DNA of 7,774 bases from Bacteroidota bacterium (GCA_018969455.1 JAGWYI010000182.1:1-7774), one strand, 5' to 3'. Counted from the stretch's first letter, positions 1-7,032 are shown. Numbers and translations are program-made. Notes: generated by a model from the letters alone, not told the origin.

Positions 1-240
1 TACCCCAATCCGGCCATCGAACGCTTTCAATTGCAATCTGATGGCTGGAGCAGCGATGTGGTGTATGCCGAAATCTACAACAACCTGGGTATTATGGTTC
101 AAAACCGGCAAATTGCGGTAAATAACCAGGCAATCAATGCAGAAATTGACCTGAGCGGTAACGCACCCGGCGTATACACGCTGCGCCTGCGCGATGCCCA
201 AAACCGGCAGACAAGCCAAAAAATCTCCCTGGTAAAATAA
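1..240 (+). CDS. C-terminal fragment of a T9SS-exported protein (type A sorting domain)
   Basis: The gene enters from the left edge with the frame open from base 1, so only the last 79 residues are visible and the passenger domain is unknown. The first five visible residues are YPNPA, the conserved opening of the type A C-terminal sorting domain (TIGR04183-like). The rest follows the family pattern: a beta-rich stretch, an 'LSGNAPGVYTLRL' segment matching the usual 'l..l..G.Y.l.i' strand, and a short basic end KISLVK. In this family the domain directs Sec-exported proteins through the outer membrane by the T9SS and is then removed, leaving the cargo secreted or attached to the surface. An ATG inside the fragment (base 31) is not a real start because the motif lies before it. 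The stop is followed within 10 bases by a strong terminator. Confidence 0.9.
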   Translation, partial: YPNPAIERFQLQSDGWSSDVVYAEIYNNLGIMVQNRQIAVNNQAINAEIDLSGNAPGVYTLRLRDAQNRQTSQKISLVK

Positions 241-247
241 TTTATTC

Positions 248-287
248 AACGGGTTTCAAGAAGACTTTCCTTGAAACCCGTTTTTTA
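248..287 (+). terminator. Rho-independent terminator between two convergent T9SS cargo genes
   Basis: A perfect 13-base inverted repeat (left arm 248-260, right arm 270-282) encloses a 9-base loop and runs into a T tract (281-286, then A, then more T). It begins 7 bases after the stop of the left-hand gene, so it serves that + strand transcript. Read on the - strand, the same hairpin is followed only by an AT-rich stretch without a clean T run. It lies directly after the stop of the convergent gene, so it may also end that transcript, less efficiently. Confidence 0.9.
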
Positions 288-288
288 T

Positions 289-2052
289 TTATTTGTAAAT
301 CAAAACTTTGCGCACCACTGTACCTTGCGGAGCATCTTCCCATACAACATAGTACACCCCGCCTGGAATTGAATGCAAATCAAAATGCACACTGCCTGCC
401 TGTGCTCGAACCGGGCCTAAAACCGTTTCTCCCAAGGCATCAAACAACTGCAAAGTTCCTGCCGCCGGCATGTCTACCCACAACTGCCCGGCTGCCGGAT
501 TGGGAAACACCGAAAATGCCGAAACTGGCCGAATGGGCGGCGCCGAGTTGGGATCAAACGGCACTTTAACTGCCACCGTCTGACTGCACCCATACACGTC
601 TTTCACTGTTAAAAGATACAAACCTGTCGCCAAATTGCCGATGTTGGCAAGGGTATCACCCGTACTCCACAAAAAACGGAAAGGCCCATTCCCTCCCGAT
701 ACCTGCACGCTCGCCGTTCCGGATCCTGTTCCATTATCAGGTTCTACCACAACCATGGGATCAAAAGCCGGCGCATAATCCAGTTGCAATACCCGAATAT
801 CGAAGCAACCACAAGGATGTGTTACCAAAGTATCCACATACATACCAGGTTGATTGTAACCGGAATATGAGCCGCCCATGCATATTTTCATGCTTTGGGT
901 GTCGCGACGGGTTTCCAAAACAACAAAAACAGACTTTGTTCCGGTGCAGCCATTTGTATAATCGGTTACGGTAACCGTGTAAGTACCGGTTTGGGTCACA
1001 ATCGGGTTTTGCAATTGAGAATTGAAACCTGTAGGCGAACTCCAACTGTATACTACGGTAGAAGGGGTAGCCGTGGTTTGCAGGGTTGTTTTCGGATTTT
1101 GGCAATCCGCATTGGGCGGCCCAATCGGAAGAATGGCAATTTTTGGCCCTGGATCAGCAACAGTGACGGTTGACGATGCACTGCAGCCATTGGGACCATA
1201 TAGCGTTAATGTATAGGTACCAGGCGCCTTTGCGGAATAATTCAAGCTATTTCCAACCACCATTCCTGCCTGGTTCCGCCACACACAAGACGGGTTGGGA
1301 AAGTTGGTTTGCCCTTTTAACAACACCGAGCCTGTTATACAGTTCAAAACAGGCTGAAGAGGAAGGATGTCACACGTAAGCGGAATGCGGTAAAAAAATC
1401 CGGTTACAACGCTATCACAACCCAAATAGGAAGTAAAATAATCGGTAAAAAAACCTTCCTGGCACAATGTCAAGCCTAGATATTCGTAACAACCGGTATC
1501 TTGAGTACATGCATAAATTGTTGGCAAAACCCGCAAAATGGGTGGAAGTACCTTAACCGTCTGTTTAACAACGCTGTCGCAACCATGTACCGAAGTGTAC
1601 GTATGGGAAAAAGTTTGGGTTCCGCTTTGGTTGATGAGTACGATTCCTTGCCAAAAATACGGCAAATCCTCCGCACAAAGGGTGAGCATCGGCAACACTG
1701 TGGGAGGAAGCGGAGCAACCGAAATGGTTTTACAACTGTATTCCGACAAGCCATCGTCGTTTCCGGCAGCCACACACACCTTTCCGCCAGCATAACCATA
1801 GCTGACCGTAACCTCTTCTCCTTGCGGCGCCGAAATCAAAACCGGGAATTGGGTTTCTCCCATCACAGCGGCATCTACAGGCGCAAGCCAGGCATAAAAT
1901 GTGGCGCCTGGAGTTGGGGGGATTTGATAGGTAAAGTTTCCACCGGGGCACACCTGGGCAGGACCACTGGGTATTTGAGGTTTATTGGGTACCTGCGCGC
2001 ACAGGCACGACACAATAAGCGTATTTAGCAAGGTATAAAATGTTTTATTCAT
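289..2052 (-). CDS. Modular secreted surface protein with PKD-like, GCDS and SprB-type repeats and a T9SS sorting domain
   Basis: This 587-residue protein is probably a Sec-exported, T9SS-delivered surface or extracellular protein. Residues 1-20 form a signal peptide (NKTFYTLLNTLIVSC then LCAQ). Domains in order: a PKD-like/Ig-like domain (about 24-115, with the 'P.G...VCPG....Y' pattern); two repeats ending in GCDS (about 120-170 and 178-222, GCDS at 157-160 and 211-214); two further PKD-like domains (about 234-300 and 315-380); a degenerate third GCDS-type repeat (about 388-426, GCFD in place of GCDS); a SprB-type repeat (about 441-497, 'GTASVQVSGGNGPFRFLWSTGD...GLYLLTVKD.YGC'); a proline-rich linker; and a type A sorting domain (about 511-587, FPNPAAG to VLIYK). 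About 19 cysteines in the mature part suggest disulfide-stabilised modules. No catalytic domain is visible, so an adhesive or structural role is an inference. The IVSC stretch could pass as a lipobox, but T9SS cargo is normally cleaved by signal peptidase I. No clear promoter or Shine-Dalgarno sequence was seen upstream. Confidence 0.92.
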   Translation of the reverse strand: MNKTFYTLLNTLIVSCLCAQVPNKPQIPSGPAQVCPGGNFTYQIPPTPGATFYAWLAPVDAAVMGETQFPVLISAPQGEEVTVSYGYAGGKVCVAAGNDDGLSEYSCKTISVAPLPPTVLPMLTLCAEDLPYFWQGIVLINQSGTQTFSHTYTSVHGCDSVVKQTVKVLPPILRVLPTIYACTQDTGCYEYLGLTLCQEGFFTDYFTSYLGCDSVVTGFFYRIPLTCDILPLQPVLNCITGSVLLKGQTNFPNPSCVWRNQAGMVVGNSLNYSAKAPGTYTLTLYGPNGCSASSTVTVADPGPKIAILPIGPPNADCQNPKTTLQTTATPSTVVYSWSSPTGFNSQLQNPIVTQTGTYTVTVTDYTNGCTGTKSVFVVLETRRDTQSMKICMGGSYSGYNQPGMYVDTLVTHPCGCFDIRVLQLDYAPAFDPMVVVEPDNGTGSGTASVQVSGGNGPFRFLWSTGDTLANIGNLATGLYLLTVKDVYGCSQTVAVKVPFDPNSAPPIRPVSAFSVFPNPAAGQLWVDMPAAGTLQLFDALGETVLGPVRAQAGSVHFDLHSIPGGVYYVVWEDAPQGTVVRKVLIYK

Positions 2053-2221
2053 GTCAGGTTGGAGTTAAGTTTTAATGGAAGTACTTCTACAAGATGAAAC
2101 CATCCGGCCAAACGCTGCCCGGTACAATTTATTCCTATCCAGAATACATTTTGAAAATTTATCCAAAAACATCCGAACTTTACCCATTGAAACAATCAAC
2201 AGCAGGATTTAATCAAATATT

Positions 2222-3715
2222 ATGGGTTTTCGAGCAGGAATTGTCCGCCCTTTCGCCAAATACATCGATCGATCCATCCGCGATTGGTCATCCAATGCCC
2301 TCCGAAAGCAGGAGCAGGTATTTCAAAATTTGGTAACCAAAGGCAAAAACACCGTTTTTGGGAAAAATTGCCAGCTTTCGGAGGTACGCAGCTACGAAGA
2401 TTTCAAATCCGCTGTTCCCATCCACGATTATGAAGACCTCAAAAGTTACATAGAACAAATAAAAAACGGGGCGGAAAACGTGCTTTGGCCTGGCAAACCC
2501 GCTTATTTCGCCAAAACTTCTGGCACTACCTCAGGCGTGAAATACATTCCCATGAGCCGGGAAAGCACCCCGCTCCACTTCGGAACCGCACGCAATGCCC
2601 TCTTCAATTACTACAGCCGCACCGGAAACGGCCAATGGCTTGATGGGAAAATGATCTTTTTATCGGGAAGTCCAACCCTGGATGATATTGCCGGCATCCC
2701 CACTGGCCGCCTCAGCGGCATCAGCAACCACCTGGTACCTGCCTGGTTGCGTTCCAACCAACTGCCCTCCTGGCGTACCAATTGCATAGAAGACTGGGAA
2801 GAAAAACTCGACAACATCGTTTCCGAAACCGTTTATGCCGACATGCGCCTCATTTCCGGAATCCCGCCCTGGGTGCAGATGTACTACGAACGCCTGCTTC
2901 AACACACCGGGAAATCGTGCATCAAAGACATTTTTCCCAATTTTTCGGTGTTTGTATACGGCGGTGTCAACTTCGAGCCGTATCGTGCCAAATTGGAAGC
3001 CTTGGTAGGTGGCCCCATCGACAGCGTAGAAACCTACCCTGCCTCAGAAGGTTTTATCGCTTTTCAGGATTGTTTTCCCAGCGAAGGCCTGCTATTAAAT
3101 GTAGATGCCGGCATTTTTTACGAATTTATACCGGCAGAGGAAATATTCAACCCCAACCCGCGGCGCTTGCGCTTGCACGAGGTAGAACTTGGGGTCAATT
3201 ACGCTCTTATCCTCAACACCAATGCCGGCTTGTGGGGCTATAACATTGGCGATACCGTACAATTTGTATCCAAAAACCCACATCGTATTGTGGTTAGCGG
3301 ACGGGTTAAACATTTCATCTCGGCATTTGGGGAGCACGTGATCGGAAAAGAGGTCGAGGAAGCCATTTTACCCGTGGCAATGGCCAGCGGAATTCGAATT
3401 GTGGAATTTACCGTGGCGCCGCAGGTTAACCCCAAGGAAGGAGGTTTGCCCTACCACGAATGGTTGATCGAATTCGACAACCTGCCCGATGATCTGCCCG
3501 AATTTGCCCGGGATATTGACACCCGAATGCGGGTGCAAAACATTTATTACGATGATCTCATCAACGGGAACATCCTGCGACCGCTCAAAATTACCCCGTT
3601 GCGCAAAAACGCATTCCGGGATTACATGAAATCTGAAGGAAAGTTGGGCGGACAAAACAAGGTACCGAGGCTATCAAACGACCGTAAAATAGCCGATGTG
3701 CTCGCTAGAATTTAA
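2222..3715 (+). CDS. GH3-family acyl-adenylating enzyme (acyl-acid amido synthetase-like), substrate unknown
   Basis: The 497 residues match a full-length GH3 protein of the ANL adenylating superfamily. Plant GH3 enzymes activate a carboxylic acid with ATP and join it to an amino acid; the substrate of bacterial members is largely unknown. Visible motifs: the ATP-binding P-loop TSGTTSGVKYIP (99-110); the nucleotide-binding motif YPASEG (272-277); YNIGD (340-344), with Asp344 in the position that contacts the ribose; the hinge region SGRVKHFISAFGEHVIGKEVEEA (359-381); and a C-terminal NKVPRLSNDR (479-488) with Lys480 near the usual family position. No signal peptide or membrane segment is seen, so it is probably cytoplasmic. 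The ATG at 2222 gives a normal N-terminus (MGFRAGIV...); an AGGA element 14 bases before it (2204-2207) is too far away to be a convincing ribosome site. A weak promoter-like TAcatTTTG lies at 2145-2153, with one spacer base too many. The gene is not in an obvious operon: its neighbours are divergent (left) and convergent (right). The family call is firm; the amide-forming reaction is inferred. Confidence 0.92.
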   Translation: MGFRAGIVRPFAKYIDRSIRDWSSNALRKQEQVFQNLVTKGKNTVFGKNCQLSEVRSYEDFKSAVPIHDYEDLKSYIEQIKNGAENVLWPGKPAYFAKTSGTTSGVKYIPMSRESTPLHFGTARNALFNYYSRTGNGQWLDGKMIFLSGSPTLDDIAGIPTGRLSGISNHLVPAWLRSNQLPSWRTNCIEDWEEKLDNIVSETVYADMRLISGIPPWVQMYYERLLQHTGKSCIKDIFPNFSVFVYGGVNFEPYRAKLEALVGGPIDSVETYPASEGFIAFQDCFPSEGLLLNVDAGIFYEFIPAEEIFNPNPRRLRLHEVELGVNYALILNTNAGLWGYNIGDTVQFVSKNPHRIVVSGRVKHFISAFGEHVIGKEVEEAILPVAMASGIRIVEFTVAPQVNPKEGGLPYHEWLIEFDNLPDDLPEFARDIDTRMRVQNIYYDDLINGNILRPLKITPLRKNAFRDYMKSEGKLGGQNKVPRLSNDRKIADVLARI

Positions 3716-4983
3716 ACGGATGCTTGTTTGGGTTCCGGTATAGCAGGCGAATCCTTCCGTTTGTTCCGCAAGGCCGCCGCTTTGGCTGCTTTAATCGGAA
3801 TGGCAACGCATTTTTTCTCCATGTAATCAAGCATTTTTAGCACCGTTGCCTGAGCTGCCGGATCCAGCGCTTCAAAGTCTTTGGCAAAAACCGAATGAAT
3901 CGCCTTCTCCTTCACAGCCCGCACTTCCTCCGGAATATGCGACAAGGCTCGCTCTACCTGGCGCTCGTGCCATAAATCGCGGTAAGCAAAAACCCGCTCC
4001 TCAATCAAAACCGCTGCAGCCTGGCAAGCCGCCTCCCGCTGCTTCCGGTGTTCAGAAGCCTGGGTGCGCAAGTTTTCAATTTCAATGTACTGCACATGAA
4101 AAGAAGCCGGTACCAACAGATCGGTATTGTGCGGAATGGACAAATCTACCACGATCTTCCGGGTAGTATCCCCCTGCAACAAACCCGCGTATATTTCAGG
4201 CGTAATCACCGGTGTGTTGGAAGCCGTACAAACCACAATGATGTCAAAACCGGCCCGATAATCGGCCAATTGATCCAGTGAGAAAGCCGTACCGCCCGTT
4301 TTTTCCGCCAAAATCTGCGCATTTTCCAAACTCCTATTGAATACAGCAATGTTTTTATAACCGTATTTACACAAAAAACGGCCATACAGGGTATTGGTTT
4401 CTCCCGCACCTACGAGCAACACGCGTGCATCGGGCCGGGCGCCTGCCCGCTCCATCGCCTGAAAAGCAAGCGCAACCACCGATAAAGATTTTTCGCCAAT
4501 TGCCGTATTGGAATACACCAATTTGGCCGTTTCAATGGTGTAACGCATCAGCAAACGAATATGGTCGCCGCATAAGCCAATTTCATGATTCCAGTCGTAG
4601 GCCGTACGCAATTGCCGAATGATTTCACGCTCCCCGATCACCAAACTATCCATCGAAGATGCAACCTCGAGCAAATGCCGTATCGCATCGGCGCCATGCA
4701 GCAAACGCATGCGGGAAGCTATAGAAACACGCTGTGCCTCCGACAATTCCGGATGCAGTTTTTCCAATAAATCTGTTTTGAATGCATCTCCCACTGGATT
4801 TGCATCGTAAAACAAATACATCACCCGATTACAGGTCGCCAGATAGTATAATTCCTTCCATTCGAAGTGATCCTTCAGAGCTGGCAGTATATTTGCAGCA
4901 TCCTCCGGAACAATGGCCTGACTCAGTACCTGCAGCGGCGCATCCCGGTGTGTTAAGGTTAAAATATGATATCCGTCTAACAT
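3712..4983 (-). CDS. hemA: Glutamyl-tRNA reductase
   Basis: The enzyme reduces glutamyl-tRNA(Glu) with NADPH to glutamate-1-semialdehyde, the first committed step of the C5 route to 5-aminolevulinate, heme and other tetrapyrroles, in the cytoplasm. All three domains are present in 423 residues. The catalytic domain contains TCNR (50-53) with the nucleophile Cys51. The family signature SSMDSLVIGEREIIRQLRTAY spans 109-129, where GERE replaces the GEPQ common in proteobacteria and is, from memory, usual in Bacteroidota. The NADPH-binding fold has LLVGAGETN (189-197) and VDLSIPHN (279-286). A helical dimerisation domain covers about 305-395. The last ~20 residues are charged and proline-rich and look disordered. 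The ATG at 4983 gives the standard N-terminus (GYHILTLTHRDAPL); no Shine-Dalgarno sequence precedes it, but a -7 box lies 46 bases upstream. No hemC or hemD is adjacent. The stop overlaps that of the convergent GH3 gene. Confidence 0.97.
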   Translation of the reverse strand: MLDGYHILTLTHRDAPLQVLSQAIVPEDAANILPALKDHFEWKELYYLATCNRVMYLFYDANPVGDAFKTDLLEKLHPELSEAQRVSIASRMRLLHGADAIRHLLEVASSMDSLVIGEREIIRQLRTAYDWNHEIGLCGDHIRLLMRYTIETAKLVYSNTAIGEKSLSVVALAFQAMERAGARPDARVLLVGAGETNTLYGRFLCKYGYKNIAVFNRSLENAQILAEKTGGTAFSLDQLADYRAGFDIIVVCTASNTPVITPEIYAGLLQGDTTRKIVVDLSIPHNTDLLVPASFHVQYIEIENLRTQASEHRKQREAACQAAAVLIEERVFAYRDLWHERQVERALSHIPEEVRAVKEKAIHSVFAKDFEALDPAAQATVLKMLDYMEKKCVAIPIKAAKAAALRNKRKDSPAIPEPKQASV

Positions 4984-5028
4984 ACAATCGGACTGTAAAA
5001 AGGGTTCGGTGTTTCAATTTGATGCATG

Positions 5029-5036
5029 CAAATGTA
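5029..5036 (-). promoter_or_regulatory. Putative hemA promoter, Bacteroidota -7 box
   Basis: On the - strand the octamer reads TACATTTG, an exact match to the Bacteroidota housekeeping -7 consensus TAnnTTTG. It sits 46 bases before the hemA start, which would give a leader of roughly 40 bases. No matching TTG -33 element was found at the usual distance, so the promoter may be weak or need an activator. An exact match on one strand is expected only a few times in a hundred for an intergenic region this size. Confidence 0.5.
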
Positions 5037-5047
5037 TGAGGCCGCTT

Positions 5048-5063
5048 TGTGGGCACTGTCACA
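5048..5063. promoter_or_regulatory. Possible CRP/FNR-family operator in the hemA/transporter intergenic region
   Basis: The bases read TGTGG-N6-TCACA, which is nine of ten positions of the CRP-type dyad TGTGA-N6-TCACA. Its centre is about 30 bases upstream of the predicted hemA transcription start, where a bound protein would overlap the missing -33 element. Overlapping it is a second small dyad, CACTG (5054-5058) and CAGTG (5065-5069). CRP/FNR-type regulators commonly govern heme genes in response to oxygen, but the recognition sequences used in this organism are unknown, so this is a tentative call. Confidence 0.25.
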
Positions 5064-5149
5064 TCAGTGTAAATGGGCAATTTTCCCGTTTATTTGGAGA
5101 ATGTCTAAACAAAACCTTGTTTGCCAATTTAATCAACCCAAAATCCCCC

Positions 5150-5155
5150 AAGGAG
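5150..5155 (+). promoter_or_regulatory. Strong Shine-Dalgarno sequence before the EamA transporter
   Basis: AAGGAG lies 7 bases before the ATG at 5163, the spacing expected of an efficient ribosome-binding site. Bacteroidota genes usually lack such sites and the other genes here follow that rule, apart from an AAGGA before the rhodanese gene. The site settles the start of the transporter. Confidence 0.7.
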
Positions 5156-5162
5156 AATCCGC

Positions 5163-6074
5163 ATGAAAGATCGACAACGCGCTTACATTTACCTTCACAT
5201 CTCCGTTTTTTTGTGGGGTTTCACAGCCATTTTGGGAAAACTCATCAGTTTGCAGGCGCTACCCCTGGTTTGGTGGCGGGTAATTTTATGTTGTTTGACC
5301 CTCCTGCTAACCTTTCCATTGCAGGCACTGCGCGACATGCCACGTTGGCTGATATATAAAATGTTGGGCATCGGGTTTATCGTGGGACTGCACTGGATGT
5401 GTTTTTATTCATCTATTAAATTGTCCAATGCCTCGGTGGCTGTCACAACCATGGCTGCAACGGCCTTTTTTTCGGCATTAGCAGAGCCTCTATTGTTTAA
5501 ACAAAAAATCAAATGGCATGAAATGATTCTGGGTTTGCTGATTTTGCCCGGCATGGCTTTGGTCGTTGGCAACATCGACTGGAACATGCGTCTTGGTTTT
5601 GCCGTAGGCATATTAGGCGCCCTGTTGGCAGCCATTTTTACTGCGCTCAACAAACAAATCGTTATGCGCGATCAACCGCCGGCATTGGTGATGAGTTTTG
5701 TCGAAATGTTTGGGGTATTTCTGGTTACCAGTCTGTTCTTGCCCGTATTCACCCTGTTTTTACCCCAAATGTCAATTTACCCATCGGCCATGGACTGGCT
5801 CTGGCTCGGAGTGCTGGCCTGGTTTTGTACCCTTCTGCCTTATACGCTTACCCTCAAATCCATGCAGCAACTATCGGCATTCATTGCCAACCTTTCCATC
5901 AACCTTGAACCCATTTACGGCATCATCCTGGCTGGAATTATTTTTCGGGAAGACCGCGATTTGAACACTGGGTTTTATTTAGGTGTTCTTATTATTTTAC
6001 TTGCTGTATTCGGACACCCGTTTTTAAAAAAGCGTTTTGAAAAAGAAGAAGCCGTTGAAAACGTTCTTTCTTAG
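5163..6074 (+). CDS. EamA/DMT-superfamily inner-membrane transporter
   Basis: This 303-residue protein is almost entirely hydrophobic, with about ten predicted membrane helices (roughly residues 7-27, 33-52, 62-82, 89-108, 119-136, 144-163, 174-200, 210-227, 233-259, 268-289). That is the standard size and topology of a drug/metabolite transporter with two EamA repeats. The first repeat ends in NASVAVTTMAATAFFSALAEPLLFKQK (89-115) and the second in NLSINLEPIYGIILAGIIFRE (243-263); both carry the conserved helix with Glu-Pro (EP) near its end. Family members export amino acids, metabolites or drugs, or take up nucleotide sugars; the substrate cannot be told from sequence. The C-terminus is short, charged and cytoplasmic. 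The gene is divergent from hemA and lies 61 bases before the small membrane-protein gene on the same strand, with no terminator seen between, so co-transcription is possible. Confidence 0.93.
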   Translation: MKDRQRAYIYLHISVFLWGFTAILGKLISLQALPLVWWRVILCCLTLLLTFPLQALRDMPRWLIYKMLGIGFIVGLHWMCFYSSIKLSNASVAVTTMAATAFFSALAEPLLFKQKIKWHEMILGLLILPGMALVVGNIDWNMRLGFAVGILGALLAAIFTALNKQIVMRDQPPALVMSFVEMFGVFLVTSLFLPVFTLFLPQMSIYPSAMDWLWLGVLAWFCTLLPYTLTLKSMQQLSAFIANLSINLEPIYGIILAGIIFREDRDLNTGFYLGVLIILLAVFGHPFLKKRFEKEEAVENVLS

Positions 6075-6135
6075 ATGCTTATTTAGCAAAGCTTGTGTAC
6101 TTTTCGGCGCTTGATTGAACACTTCAATTTTCCTT

Positions 6136-6336
6136 ATGCTGCTCAAATGGCTGCTCACGCTGCTCTCTATACTCTGGCTGATCCAGGCGCTCCGACCCTA
6201 TTTTATCGGTCAACCCAGCCATGCAAGCCCCAAAACCAGGGTTCATCCACCCAAACCCGATCCCCAATACCGACCAGATACGCCTCGATTCAAAGAAGAT
6301 GACGGCGAATACCTCGATTACGAAGAAATAAAATAA
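6136..6336 (+). CDS. Small single-helix membrane protein, DUF4834-like
   Basis: This 66-residue protein has one N-terminal hydrophobic helix (about residues 2-19, LLKWLLTLLSILWLIQAL), a basic proline-rich middle (about 30-50) and an acidic end EDDGEYLDYEEIK (54-66). The arrangement, and especially the GEY-[VLI]-DYEE tail, resembles the DUF4834 family of small Bacteroidota proteins as I remember it; the family has no assigned function. The ATG at 6136 is preferred over the in-frame TTG at 6115 because it puts the helix at the very N-terminus. No Shine-Dalgarno sequence precedes it, only an AT-rich leader. The stop (6334-6336) is immediately followed by the ATG of the pseudouridine synthase, which supports both genes being real and translated together. 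A tail facing the cytoplasm is an inference from the topology. Confidence 0.72.
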   Translation: MLLKWLLTLLSILWLIQALRPYFIGQPSHASPKTRVHPPKPDPQYRPDTPRFKEDDGEYLDYEEIK

Positions 6337-7029
6337 ATGCTGGATATTTTATACAAGAACAATCAACTCATTGCGTTCAACAAACCTGCCAATGAGCCGG
6401 TTCAGCCCGACAAAACGGGCGACTTTTCCTTCCTGCAACGCGCTGAAGCCTATTGCAAGCACCCCTTGCATGTGGTGCACCGAATCGACCGACCGGTGAG
6501 TGGTATTTTACTCATGGCGCGCTCCAAAGCTGCCATGACAACCATGAGCGCCCAAATGAAAGCCCAAAAAATCAAACGCTATTATTTAGCCATTGTGTCG
6601 CAGGCGCCCGCGCAAGAGGAAGGAACCTTGTTGCATTTTTTGCGCAAAAACCAGCAGAAAAACACGGTTTCCGCGTTCGAAACGGAACAACCCAACAGCG
6701 ACCGCGCCGAATTGCGCTACCGCATGCTGGGTAGCAGCGAACGCTATTTTTTGTTGCTCATCGAATTGCACACCGGCCGCCATCACCAGATCCGAGCCCA
6801 ACTCTCGGCCATCGGTTGCCCCATTAAAGGCGATATCAAGTATGGCGCCAGACGCAACAACCCCGACCATTCCATCCACCTGCATGCCTGGAAAATGGAG
6901 TTCGAACACCCCGTGTCTGGTGATACCGTAGCACTAACAGCCGATCTGCCCAAGGCTGATCCACTTTGGCTTGCATTTTGGGAAAATACCCCCTTCCTGC
7001 AAAACCCGAATCCGGTGCTTTTCCCTTAA
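6337..7029 (+). CDS. RluA-family RNA pseudouridine synthase, short form without S4 domain
   Basis: The enzyme converts specific uridines to pseudouridine in rRNA or tRNA. In 230 residues it has only the catalytic domain; the S4 RNA-binding domain of RluC/RluD is absent, as in RluA and TruC. Motif II is HRIDRPVSG (48-56) with the catalytic Asp51, close to the family form HRLDR.TSG. The KRYYLA stretch (80-85) supplies the conserved tyrosine. Motif III is ELHTGRHHQIRAQLSAIGCPIKGDIKYG (143-170), including GRxHQIR and GD.KYG, and HLHAW (181-185) follows. Everything needed for catalysis appears intact. Without a search it cannot be assigned to a specific target, so no gene symbol is given. The start abuts the upstream stop with no spacer, which suggests translational coupling with the small membrane protein. 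The stop is 3 bases from the stop of the convergent rhodanese gene. Confidence 0.95.
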   Translation: MLDILYKNNQLIAFNKPANEPVQPDKTGDFSFLQRAEAYCKHPLHVVHRIDRPVSGILLMARSKAAMTTMSAQMKAQKIKRYYLAIVSQAPAQEEGTLLHFLRKNQQKNTVSAFETEQPNSDRAELRYRMLGSSERYFLLLIELHTGRHHQIRAQLSAIGCPIKGDIKYGARRNNPDHSIHLHAWKMEFEHPVSGDTVALTADLPKADPLWLAFWENTPFLQNPNPVLFP

Positions 7030-7032
7030 AAT

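Noticed and set aside
1501..2028. 175-residue + strand open frame opposite the modular secreted protein
   Set aside because: It lies wholly inside a well-supported T9SS cargo gene on the other strand. Its translation has no family resemblance or low-complexity pattern of a real protein, and it has no ribosome site.
289..2052. Reading the signal peptide of the modular protein as a lipoprotein signal (IVSC)
   Set aside because: The pattern fits loosely, but the protein carries a T9SS sorting domain at its C-terminus. Such cargo is normally cleaved by signal peptidase I, for which the CLCAQ region offers a site.
2094..2336. 80-residue + strand frame overlapping the start of the GH3 gene
   Set aside because: It overlaps the conserved N-terminus of GH3 in another frame and shows no recognisable domain. 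The region 2053-2221 is better read as a divergent promoter region.
2782..3243. 153-residue + strand frame inside the GH3 gene
   Set aside because: It is a frame-shifted reading of the GH3 coding sequence, arginine- and histidine-rich as expected of a shadow frame.
6115..6135. TTG at 6115 as the start of the small membrane protein
   Set aside because: It would add seven polar residues before the helix. The ATG at 6136 gives a normal N-terminal membrane segment and is the more likely start.
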